Source: JAZGER01 sp036480335 (GTDB taxonomy: Bacteria > Pseudomonadota > Gammaproteobacteria > DSM-19610). From it: a stretch of 26,537 nucleotides of DNA. A program made the translations under genes and the position numbers. The DNA is taken from positions 1-26,537 of the forward strand of contig JAZGGH010000061.1 of the NCBI GenBank assembly GCA_036480335.1, read 5' to 3'. Shown one piece after another: positions 7,275 through 15,424 of this stretch (position 1 is its first letter; every line of letters begins with the position of its first letter). Under the pieces are notes generated by a model. It was given only the letters and a program-made list of their open reading frames with translations, was not told the origin of the DNA and did no database searches.

Positions 7275-8252
7275 ATGCTAGCGTATATATTGCGACGACT
7301 GTTATACGGGATACCTATATTGATCGGTGTAAACCTGATTACCTTTACGCTATTTTTTATTGTCAATTCGCCAGATGATATGGCGCGCATGCATTTGGGT
7401 ATGAAGCGTGTTACCCCGGAAGCGATAGAAAAATGGAAAAGCGGTCATGGCTATGATCAACCACTGGTTTACAACGCACAATCGCAGGGAATGGGTAAAT
7501 TGACGGATACTATTTTCTACAATAAGTCCGTCAGACTGTTTGTGTTTGATTTTGGCAGTTCTGACGATGGCCGTGATATTGGTAGTGATATACGCGAACG
7601 GATGTGGCCAAGTCTTGCCATCGCTCTGCCGATGTTTATGATCGGCTTGCTTGTCTATGTGAGCTTTGCCATGTTGCTGGTATTCTTTCGCGGCACTTAT
7701 CTGGATTTGTCGGGTGTGATTTTGTGTGTGGTGCTGATGTCAATTTCCGGCCTGTTTTACATTATTCTGGGGCAGTTCATGATCAGTAAACTGTTCCATT
7801 TACTGCCCATATCCGGTTATCAGCCTGGAACCATGGCCTGGCGTTTTGTGTTGTTGCCGGTTCTGATTGGTATTTTTATGGGGCTGGGTTCAAGTAGTCG
7901 ACTTTACCGGACTTTTTTTCTGGAAGAAATCAATAAGGATTATGTGCGTACAGCACGCGCCAAAGGCTTGCCAGAAACACTGATTCTTTTCCGGCATGTT
8001 TTGAAAAATGCCATGATTCCTATCTTGACTGGCGTGGTTGCGGTGTTGCCTATGCTGTTTATGGGTAGCCTGATTCTGGAGTCGTTTTTCGGTATTCCGG
8101 GTCTGGGAAGCTATACCATTGAAGCGATTAGCGGCCAGGATTTTGCCATCGTCCGGGCTATGGTTTTTCTGGGTTCTGTGCTGTATATCATTGGTCTGAT
8201 CCTGACGGATATATCTTATACGCTGGTTGATCCAAGAGTGCGCCTGTCATGA
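7275..8252 (+). CDS. ABC transporter permease, DppB/YejB type
   Basis: Inner-membrane permease of 325 residues in the dipeptide/oligopeptide class. It opens with the typical MLAYILRRLLYGIPILIGVNLITFTLFF first helix, has a periplasmic segment of about 75 residues, and then a group of membrane helices. The cytoplasmic EAA loop that docks the ATPase is clear: NKDYVRTARAKGLPETLILFRHVLKNAMIPILTG. The C-terminus DISYTLVDPRVRLS is standard. The gene sits 7 bp after the binding-protein gene and its stop overlaps the next start as ATGA, so the three are translationally linked. An intact EAA loop implies that a partner ATPase exists, but none is encoded nearby. Confidence 0.93.
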   Translation: MLAYILRRLLYGIPILIGVNLITFTLFFIVNSPDDMARMHLGMKRVTPEAIEKWKSGHGYDQPLVYNAQSQGMGKLTDTIFYNKSVRLFVFDFGSSDDGRDIGSDIRERMWPSLAIALPMFMIGLLVYVSFAMLLVFFRGTYLDLSGVILCVVLMSISGLFYIILGQFMISKLFHLLPISGYQPGTMAWRFVLLPVLIGIFMGLGSSSRLYRTFFLEEINKDYVRTARAKGLPETLILFRHVLKNAMIPILTGVVAVLPMLFMGSLILESFFGIPGLGSYTIEAISGQDFAIVRAMVFLGSVLYIIGLILTDISYTLVDPRVRLS

Positions 8253-9658
8253 TTAAACCGGTATTTTTATGGACTGACAGCCTGTTGATGTTTCTGGTTG
8301 TTACGATTGTTGCTTTTATTTTCTATGTTCGTAGTAAGGAACATTTGCACGAACCCTGGCGGGAGATTTTCAAAAGTCGTATTGCATTAGCCTCGATGCT
8401 GATCCTACTGATTTATATACTGGTTGCCTTGCTGGATTCAATGCATTTTCGACAGGCATTACCTGAGACTGAGGGACAGCTCGAAACGCAGTATTCGGGT
8501 GATGTGTTGAGTGTGCTTGATGTGTTAATGACGCCGCTACGCGAACAGGTTGAGATAACCTATTCAGCGCCGTTTGCAGCGCACGCGCATTCACGCGAAA
8601 CCCGAACAGGCGAGGATGGATCGCAGACCCGGATCTACCCACGACTTAAATTCGGTGGGGTGCATCTAACGGATCCGCAAACGGAGCGCTCAGGGGATGT
8701 GTTACAACGTCTGTTTATTGTCGTGGTTAAAACCGTTTTGGGGATAATTGGTTTGTATGCACTGCTCGCCATTCTGCTGGCCCGCCGTTGGCAGACAGAC
8801 TTGAAGCAGGCAGCTATCAGGCTACTTTCTCGCAAGCAGAGCGTGTCATGGAAAACATTGTTGCTGATGATGGCTTTGGTGATGTTTGTGATTATTTTTA
8901 TCGCAGATATTGGTCGCCATTATCACATTCTGGGAACTGACAAGGTGGGCCAGGATGTGTTGTACCAGGCCATCAAGAGTATTCGTACAGGATTAATTAT
9001 TGGTACCCTGACGACACTGATCATGTTGCCATTTGCTGTCACTCTGGGCCTTATGGCCGGGTATTATCGCGGCTGGGTCGATGATGTGATTCAGTATCTC
9101 TATACCACGTTGAATTCTATCCCCGGTGTCCTGCTGATCGCGGCGGCTATTTTGATGTTGCAGGTGTATATGGCAAATCACCCGGATATGTTTGAAACCA
9201 TGGCTGAACGCGCCGATATGCGGCTGCTTTTCTTGTGTGTCATTCTTGGGGTCACGACATGGACAGGTTTGTGCCGACTGTTGCGCGGTGAGAGTCTCAA
9301 ATTGAAAGAGCTGGAGTATGTTCAGGCGGCCGATGCTTTTGGGGTGTCGGGTTTGCGCATTCTAACGCGCCATTTACTGCCAAATCTGACACATTTGATT
9401 CTGATTGCTGTGGTGCTGGATTTTAGCGGTCTAGTACTGGCGGAAGCGGTGTTGTCCTATGTGGGTGTGGGCGTAGATCCAACCATGTTAAGTTGGGGTA
9501 ATATGATTAATCGGGCCAGGCTGGAAATGGCACGCGAACCGATGGTCTGGTGGTCGTTACTGGCCGCGTTCATTTTTATGTTTACCCTGGTGTTGTCGGC
9601 AAACCTGTTTTCGGATGCTGTCAGAGATGCTTTTGATCCGCGGATGCGTCACCGATAG
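8249..9658 (+). CDS. ABC transporter permease, DppC type, with enlarged N-terminal region
   Basis: Second permease of the peptide-class transporter, 469 residues against roughly 300 for typical DppC/OppC. The extra length is at the N-terminus: helices at about 10-28 and 45-62, a large extracytoplasmic loop (about 65-155) and another helix pair before the standard core. The core has the EAA loop LEYVQAADAFGVSGLRILTRHLLPN, then VLAEAVLSYVGVGVDPTMLSWGNMI and the normal end DAFDPRMRHR, so the 3' end is complete. It starts in an ATGA overlap with the first permease. Its last 38 bp overlap the 3' end of the oppositely oriented RND pump gene, leaving no room for an ATPase gene. Confidence 0.9.
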   Translation: MIKPVFLWTDSLLMFLVVTIVAFIFYVRSKEHLHEPWREIFKSRIALASMLILLIYILVALLDSMHFRQALPETEGQLETQYSGDVLSVLDVLMTPLREQVEITYSAPFAAHAHSRETRTGEDGSQTRIYPRLKFGGVHLTDPQTERSGDVLQRLFIVVVKTVLGIIGLYALLAILLARRWQTDLKQAAIRLLSRKQSVSWKTLLLMMALVMFVIIFIADIGRHYHILGTDKVGQDVLYQAIKSIRTGLIIGTLTTLIMLPFAVTLGLMAGYYRGWVDDVIQYLYTTLNSIPGVLLIAAAILMLQVYMANHPDMFETMAERADMRLLFLCVILGVTTWTGLCRLLRGESLKLKELEYVQAADAFGVSGLRILTRHLLPNLTHLILIAVVLDFSGLVLAEAVLSYVGVGVDPTMLSWGNMINRARLEMAREPMVWWSLLAAFIFMFTLVLSANLFSDAVRDAFDPRMRHR

Positions 9659-12600
9659 TGTTATAAACATTTAAAGGGGATGCATTTTTTTTAAGTAGAT
9701 TAACAAACCCGATATCCTCCATAATCCCATAAACTGAAGGTAGCACGAACATAATAAGCATCGTCGAGGTAAGCATCCCAAAGACAATACTGGTCACTAA
9801 CGGAACGAGAATAAGTGCCTGAGTGCTTGTTTCAAATAATAGCGGTGTCATACCAGCCACAGTGGTCGCAGAGGTAAGGAAGATGGCGCGGAAACGATCA
9901 CGCACGGCTTGTTTGGCGGCATCGTGTAATACCATGCCTTCTTCTACATGGTGTTTTACGAAGACGACTAATAATATTGAGTCATTCACAACGATTCCGG
10001 CGAGCGATACAAAACCTATCATGCTTGGCAGAGTGAAATCCAGGCCCATAATCAGATGTCCCCAGATGGCGCCAATTAATGCCAGTGGGATATTCAGCAT
10101 TACAATGGCGGGTTCGCGGTAGTTACGAAAGATCAGGCTGAGTAATAAAAATACGCCTAAGGCGCCCAGTCCAAAGCCTGTTAAGATTGAAAGTTTGGTT
10201 TCAGTGCCGCTTTCAACTTCACCTTTGAGGTTAAAGGTTATGTCTGGATATCGCTGTATGAGCCCCTGAGATCCTTGCAGAAAGTCTCGTTCAGTGGCAG
10301 CAATGACTTCTGACGTGTTGGCAATATTGGCGTCTACATCACCAAAAATAGTGATGGTACGCTTATGATTAAAATGACCGATTCGGGCAAAGTCACGCTT
10401 TTCGGTAATCATTGCAACACTGCTTAAGGGAATCGGTTCTCCAGTTCTGGAAAACAGGGTTAGATTATCAAAGTCACTGAGTTCCTCTGTGATTTTGCTA
10501 TCCAGTTTGGCTATAATTTCGTAGGCTTCACGGCCTTTATAAATGTCATTGATTTTTGTGCCCTGGTAAGCAGAACGCAGTTGTGCTGCAACGCTGCGTG
10601 AATCTACCCCTGCTGCCAAAGCACCATGTTTTAGCTGAACGGTTAATTGTGGTTTTCCAGGACGAAGGTCATCCAGCAGGTTTGAAACACCATTATATCC
10701 ACGTAACCAGTTTTGTAGTTCCCAGGAGGCATTTGAAAGTCTTTGCAGATCCTCTCCACTTAAACGAATTTCTATGGCACGACCTGCTGGGCCTATTTTT
10801 GGTTCTCGGAATTGAACACTAATTACACTGGGAAGATCACCACTATTTTTACGCCACAGGCTGGTAAATTCAGCCATCCTGGTGTTCCGCTTTTCTGTGT
10901 TGAGCAGATCAATGCTGAGGGTAGCCAGATGAGTGCCATTTTCTGGTGCATCATCGTGTACGCCGTAGCTCAGTTGTACATGCTTAACCAGGGATTCTGA
11001 TTCGTTTTTATTCAGGGTTTCAACGGTTTTATCTAAAGCTGCAAGGATAGTATCCATTACCTTTTCTGTTTCTGCCAGAGGTGTGCCCTGGGCTAATAAA
11101 ATACGTGCATCGACCGTATTGCCTTCAAGGTCTGGAAAGGCTTTAAACTTGACAGTGCCTGTTGCAATCAGACCTATCGAAAAGACCAGCATCGCCAGTG
11201 CAACACCGACAGTGATATAACGATAATCAATGGCTTTATCTGCGATTCGCCCAACTGCTTCGCGCAATCGGCCAAAACCTGCTTCAAAATTTTGGCGTAG
11301 TCTGGGTGGTTCTTTATGATGTGAATGTTGTAAAGAATGCATTAAATGATGGGGCAGTACCAGAAAAGCTTCGAGCAGACTAATGGTTAATACAGAAAGT
11401 AAAACTACGGGTAGCACGCCAAGAATTTGCCCCATATTCCCCTTCATCATCAGTAAACTTCCGAATAAAAATGCGGACGTTAAAAAAGAGGCAAACACGC
11501 CTGCAAGTACCCGATTAGTCCCATCAATAGCCGCTTGTTCAGGCGATTTCCCTTTATTATATTCATGCGCGATGCTTTCTGAGAGCACAATGGCATCGTC
11601 CATCAAAATGCCAATGGCCATCAGTAACGCAATCATGGAGATCATATTGATCGTGACACCCAGCAATACCATCATTGCTAAACCACCTAAAAAGGATATA
11701 GGCAAACCCAGTGCAACCCAGAATGTATAACGCCAGTTAAAAAATAAAAATAAGGCTAATCCTGCGAGCATTAATCCCTGCCAACCGTTTTTTAACAGTA
11801 ATTTTAATCGGTCACGAACCAGTGATGCACCATCTTGCGTAATAGTCAGTCGAGTGCCTTCCGGCAACATTTGATTTTCAGTATCAACAAATTCCTGAAT
11901 GGCATCAAAGACCTTCAGGGTGTCGTCGGTAGTATTTTTACTGATTTTTAATAACCCAGCCGGATTGCCATCCAGTTCAATACGCTCTTCGCGCTTTTCA
12001 AACGTATCTTCGATGCGGGCAATGTCGCCGAGTGTGATTTCACCTCCATTGGGCGAATTGATAATCACCAGATCGGCTAATTCTTCTGCTGTTTTTCGCA
12101 CATTATCAAAGCGGATCTGGTACGAGGTTTCACTGCCTTCCAGTGTGCCAGCAGGTAATTCAATCGCCTGTGCCGCAATCAGATCGGCGATGTTCTGAAT
12201 ACTTAGCTGGTATTTGAGTAAGCTATCGGGATGAATTAACACCTGAAGCTGGTGGGTAGAAAAACCGCCCACGGTGACAATCGGTATATGAGGCGTTGCC
12301 AACAGCTTGTCGCGGTACGCTTCAGTAAGTGCTTTTAATTCAGAATTTGTCAGATTTTTGGACGTAATGGTGACATTCGCCACCGAACTGATCAATCCAA
12401 GTTGTTTTATAACGGGGTCTTCTGTTTCTGTGGGGAAGTCAGAGATACCATCAGTGGCGGCCTTGATATCATTATAAAAGGTATCAATATCACCTGATTC
12501 CTGCATTTTTAGCGTAAAAATTGCCAGATTATCCCGTGCATCACAGACCTGTTCCTTTAAAAAGCTGATGCCATCGGTTGCATCTTCCAGACGATTACAA

Positions 12601-12782
12601 AGAGCACCTTCAACATCCGCAGGATTTGCTCCGGGATAAGCCATCATTACCTGAACTTTGTCAGGTTTTAGCAAAGGAAACGATTCCTTATTGAGATGCG
12701 TTAAAGAAGCAAGGCCGATGGCAATAATTGCCATCATCAGAATATTGCCTGCTGTTGGGTGTTTGATAAAATAGCGGATCAT
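9621..12782 (-). CDS. RND-family efflux pump, inner-membrane transporter (AcrB/HAE1-like)
   Basis: Proton-driven resistance-nodulation-division transporter of 1053 residues, the pump of a tripartite efflux system. The architecture is standard: TM1 near residues 10-30, a large periplasmic domain, a block of helices from about 335, a second periplasmic domain from about 550, and final helices. GILMDDAIVLSES in the first helix block carries the Asp pair used in proton relay. The matching site in the second block reads GIVVNDSILLV, with Asn-Asp where AcrB has Lys940-Asn941. Substrate is unknown. It shares an ATGA overlap with the membrane-fusion gene upstream. No TolC-like outer-membrane gene is present in the window. 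Confidence 0.94.
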   Translation of the reverse strand: MIRYFIKHPTAGNILMMAIIAIGLASLTHLNKESFPLLKPDKVQVMMAYPGANPADVEGALCNRLEDATDGISFLKEQVCDARDNLAIFTLKMQESGDIDTFYNDIKAATDGISDFPTETEDPVIKQLGLISSVANVTITSKNLTNSELKALTEAYRDKLLATPHIPIVTVGGFSTHQLQVLIHPDSLLKYQLSIQNIADLIAAQAIELPAGTLEGSETSYQIRFDNVRKTAEELADLVIINSPNGGEITLGDIARIEDTFEKREERIELDGNPAGLLKISKNTTDDTLKVFDAIQEFVDTENQMLPEGTRLTITQDGASLVRDRLKLLLKNGWQGLMLAGLALFLFFNWRYTFWVALGLPISFLGGLAMMVLLGVTINMISMIALLMAIGILMDDAIVLSESIAHEYNKGKSPEQAAIDGTNRVLAGVFASFLTSAFLFGSLLMMKGNMGQILGVLPVVLLSVLTISLLEAFLVLPHHLMHSLQHSHHKEPPRLRQNFEAGFGRLREAVGRIADKAIDYRYITVGVALAMLVFSIGLIATGTVKFKAFPDLEGNTVDARILLAQGTPLAETEKVMDTILAALDKTVETLNKNESESLVKHVQLSYGVHDDAPENGTHLATLSIDLLNTEKRNTRMAEFTSLWRKNSGDLPSVISVQFREPKIGPAGRAIEIRLSGEDLQRLSNASWELQNWLRGYNGVSNLLDDLRPGKPQLTVQLKHGALAAGVDSRSVAAQLRSAYQGTKINDIYKGREAYEIIAKLDSKITEELSDFDNLTLFSRTGEPIPLSSVAMITEKRDFARIGHFNHKRTITIFGDVDANIANTSEVIAATERDFLQGSQGLIQRYPDITFNLKGEVESGTETKLSILTGFGLGALGVFLLLSLIFRNYREPAIVMLNIPLALIGAIWGHLIMGLDFTLPSMIGFVSLAGIVVNDSILLVVFVKHHVEEGMVLHDAAKQAVRDRFRAIFLTSATTVAGMTPLLFETSTQALILVPLVTSIVFGMLTSTMLIMFVLPSVYGIMEDIGFVNLLKKNASPLNVYNTIGDASADQKHL

Positions 12783-14182
12783 TCGTTTTTACTCGATACG
12801 CTTATAGTGAAGCCTGACGCTTTACGAGCGAGCGCTTTTTCAAAATCGTTTGCGGCAATGGTTTTTACAGGCATCCCATCCATCACGGGAATAACATCAC
12901 TGATGATGATTTTATCGCCTTCTTTTATAGATTCATCTTCCTCAGAAATAACCACCAGATTGCCCTGACTAAAAAGGATCCTGATGGGGCGAATAACCAG
13001 TGTGTTATCCATTGCGATATAAACACGGTCCTGATGTACAGCTTTTCGCGGCAAAACCATCGCTGGTTTTTCCGGTGAAAACAGCTCTACCGAAACATAC
13101 ATACCCTTTAACAGGGGTGGGCGTTTACCAGGAATAACTCTCTCATAGGGTTTATCAATACCTATCACGAGCCCTAGCGTGTCACGAATGGGGTCTATTG
13201 ATTCACCCAGTCTGAGCAGTGTGCCTTCCCAGACTGTTTCGCGGCTTAAATCGCCAACCAGCCGCACTCGTGCTTCCAGATTCATTTTTGATAATATAGC
13301 CGGTAAACTCTCAGGACTATTCAGATTTATCGAACCATTGTGATTGCCTCCCAGACCAGAAACCAGCGGACGAAACTGTTTGCTTGAGAGTTGAGCATTT
13401 ATCTCAACTGCCTCTACTCCTGATGCTTCAAATAGATTGCCACTTCCTACTGCGGTGAACTCTCCTTCTGCAACAAAAACTGTTCCGATACGCGCATCAA
13501 AGGGTAAACGGATTTCAGTTCTGCCGAGGGTGTCCTGACTCTTATCAACCAGACTTTCAGATTGCTTGATCTGTGCTCTGGTAGCTGCTTTACGGCTAGA
13601 ATAGCTGGATAATTTTCCCTGAATATCCTGCACTTGCTGGCGCAATGACAAGACTTTTTGCACCTCTTTATCAAGAACCGAACGGGCAATCAGGCGTTTA
13701 TCCCAGAGGGATTCAATGCGTTTCTCTTCTTTTAGGCCAATATTTAAATTATTTTGTGCAATGGTGAGTGCGCGTTGGGTGCTTTTCTCTTCGGTTTCCA
13801 GTTGCGCTAACGAGGACTGGCTGCCAGCCAGCCCTGCTTTACTCTGGCTTAAACTAATATTAAAAGTCGTTGGTTCAATACGCAGTACAACCGTGTCTTT
13901 TTTAATGCTCGCGCCTTTTTTTAAATCAGGGTGAATATAACTGATTTTGCCACTGACTTCTGATTTCACCTTCAGTGTCACTGCAGGTTCTATATGGCCA
14001 AATGCCATTGCCCGGGCACGGAAAGGCAGTTTTTTTACAGTGATGACCTCAACGGCTGTAACAGGGTAGCCTGTTTCTTCATGCGCAATGGGGGCTTTGG
14101 ATTTCACCTGAAAAACAACAAAAGCGATTGCGCCAATAACAATGAGTGGCAGGAAGATAAAGCTTTTTAAGAGTTTTTTCAT
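12779..14182 (-). CDS. RND efflux periplasmic adaptor (membrane fusion protein)
   Basis: HlyD/AcrA-type adaptor of 467 residues that would link the RND pump to an outer-membrane channel. The N-terminus MKKLLKSFIFLPLIVIGAIAFVVFQVKSK is an uncleaved anchor or signal. A first lipoyl half (VKSEVSGKISYIHPDLKKGASIKKDTVVLRIEP) follows, then a helical hairpin at about 105-215 with heptad-like Leu/Gln/Glu content (SQSSLAQLETEEKSTQRALT). The second lipoyl half is LPFDARIGTVFVAEGEFTAVGSG, and a beta-barrel and membrane-proximal part come last. The gene is first of a two-gene operon and overlaps the pump gene by 4 bp. Its promoter must lie in the AT-rich region shared with the divergent export gene. Confidence 0.93.
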   Translation of the reverse strand: MKKLLKSFIFLPLIVIGAIAFVVFQVKSKAPIAHEETGYPVTAVEVITVKKLPFRARAMAFGHIEPAVTLKVKSEVSGKISYIHPDLKKGASIKKDTVVLRIEPTTFNISLSQSKAGLAGSQSSLAQLETEEKSTQRALTIAQNNLNIGLKEEKRIESLWDKRLIARSVLDKEVQKVLSLRQQVQDIQGKLSSYSSRKAATRAQIKQSESLVDKSQDTLGRTEIRLPFDARIGTVFVAEGEFTAVGSGNLFEASGVEAVEINAQLSSKQFRPLVSGLGGNHNGSINLNSPESLPAILSKMNLEARVRLVGDLSRETVWEGTLLRLGESIDPIRDTLGLVIGIDKPYERVIPGKRPPLLKGMYVSVELFSPEKPAMVLPRKAVHQDRVYIAMDNTLVIRPIRILFSQGNLVVISEEDESIKEGDKIIISDVIPVMDGMPVKTIAANDFEKALARKASGFTISVSSKNE

Positions 14183-14528
14183 GACTTGAGGCTGTTTTCC
14201 TTAAATGCTGTGAGAGAGTGCTTTCGATCTGCAGATGTGTCGCCAATAGCCGAGAAAACAAATTATCGCATTGTTTTACAAAAATTTTGACTTAAAACAG
14301 TAAATTGGTCGATTAATATCAATAATTGCTGATATACTCAAAAAGTATTGAAGTGACTCCAGAACAGGATATGTGCAATCTTTTCCTGCTTTGCTATCAA
14401 AGCGTTACGGAGGGGTTCTTTTCTATTTCATTTTTACATTGTATTACAGAATTATCTGTACAGGACGCTAATGATTTTAGAAAAATGTGATCAAGCCAGG
14501 GATTTTTTAGTTAGAAATCAATTTAAGT
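14183..14528. other. AT-rich divergent intergenic region
   Basis: No gene is visible in these 346 bp. The stretch separates the efflux operon (-) from the polysaccharide-export operon (+). It holds an extended -10-like TGATATACT around 14331-14338 on the + strand, with a dyad ATACT-CAAAA-AGTAT at 14334-14348 laid over it. A 6-bp hairpin GCTTTG-CTAT-CAAAGC occurs around 14390-14405. I found no sigma-54 (-24/-12) motif and no riboswitch that I recognise. Confidence 0.4.
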
Positions 14529-14557
14529 TTGGTTTTTAATTAATTGATATTTATAAT
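14529..14557 (+). promoter_or_regulatory. Candidate sigma-70 promoter of the eps operon
   Basis: TTGGTT at 14529-14534 and a perfect TATAAT at 14552-14557 are separated by 17 bp. Transcription would start near 14564, leaving a leader of about 34 nt before the ATG at 14598, with GGAG at 14589-14592. This layout rules out the upstream ATG at 14544 as the start of the export protein. Confidence 0.6.
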
Positions 14558-14597
14558 ATATATTTTATTGTTTATCCGAATGTTTACGGAGAGTTTG

Positions 14598-15398
14598 ATG
14601 GTATTTAAACGATTAATGCTGCTTTTGTTGTTTGTGTGCACATTCAATCTATCAAGTGTTTTGGCTGATGAGTCTGGAGATTATCAGCTGGGTCCAAACG
14701 ATGTGGTACGTGTGACGGTTTTTCAGCACGATGAGCTGGCAACAGAGGCGCGAATCTCGGAAAGCGGAAATATTTCCCTGCCGTTGGTTGGCGAGGTCAA
14801 AATTTCCGAGTTAACTGCCAAACAGGCGCAAAGCCTTATCAGCTCGAAATACCAGGCTGAGCAAATTGTCAGATCGCCTCAGGTGACTGTTTTTGTCAGT
14901 GAATTCAATAGTAATATGGTATCTGTTCTCGGAAATGTCAGAAATCCTGGGCAATATCCTTTGATCGGGCGTATGACTGTGCTTGAAATGCTTGCCAAAG
15001 CTGGCGGCATGACAGACGATGGTGGCGATGAAATTGTGATTACCACAAATAATAATGGCAAGATATCTACCCGTTCGATTGATCTTTCAAAAATGCTGCA
15101 ACAGGGGTTGGGTGGCAAGGATTTGTTACTGACCGGTAACGATGTCGTTTACGTTCCTGACAGCAAGATGTTTTATATCTATGGTGAGGTTAGAAGGCCT
15201 GGCGCTTTTAAAGTGAAGGACGGAATGACTGTGATGCAGGCATTATCTCTAGGTGGTGGTTTGACGGAAAGAGGTACCACCCGGCGTATTAAGGTAACCC
15301 GTAAACTGGAAAATGATAAAGAAGACACTTTTTCTGTTCAGTTGACAGACCGTCTACAGCCGGATGATGTGATTCGTGTAAAAGAAGGTCTGTTTTAA
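14598..15398 (+). CDS. epsE: Polysaccharide export protein, EpsE/Wza type
   Basis: Exported protein of 266 residues that would form the periplasmic/outer-membrane channel of a capsule or exopolysaccharide exporter. A signal peptide (MVFKRLMLLLLFVCTFNLSSVLA, cut before DESGDY) precedes the polysaccharide-export domain YQLGPNDVVRVTVFQHDELATEARISESGNISLPLVGEVK. Two SLBB-like repeats follow: VSVLGNVRNPGQYPL...LEMLAKAGGMT and FYIYGEVRRPGAFKV...MQALSLGGGLTERG. The only cysteine near the signal lies inside the hydrophobic core and is not in a good lipobox, unlike acylated Wza. I chose ATG 14598 because it follows GGAG and suits the promoter; an in-frame ATG at 14544 adds an unlikely extra hydrophobic stretch. 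It is the first gene of the four-gene set. Confidence 0.9.
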   Translation: MVFKRLMLLLLFVCTFNLSSVLADESGDYQLGPNDVVRVTVFQHDELATEARISESGNISLPLVGEVKISELTAKQAQSLISSKYQAEQIVRSPQVTVFVSEFNSNMVSVLGNVRNPGQYPLIGRMTVLEMLAKAGGMTDDGGDEIVITTNNNGKISTRSIDLSKMLQQGLGGKDLLLTGNDVVYVPDSKMFYIYGEVRRPGAFKVKDGMTVMQALSLGGGLTERGTTRRIKVTRKLENDKEDTFSVQLTDRLQPDDVIRVKEGLF

Positions 15399-15424
15399 TC
15401 AAATTATTTATTTGGAGTTAAACA

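Noticed and set aside
9823..12198. Several open frames on the + strand across the RND gene
   Set aside because: They are opposite-strand shadows of a clear 1053-residue coding region, without ribosome binding sites or domains.
14544..14597. Upstream start extending the export protein by 18 residues
   Set aside because: It lies within the predicted promoter, adds a second hydrophobic stretch before the signal peptide and has no Shine-Dalgarno; ATG 14598 has GGAG.
14183..14597. Sigma-54 promoter or c-di-GMP riboswitch before the eps operon
   Set aside because: I looked for TGGCAC-N5-TTGC and GEMM-like conserved blocks and saw neither.
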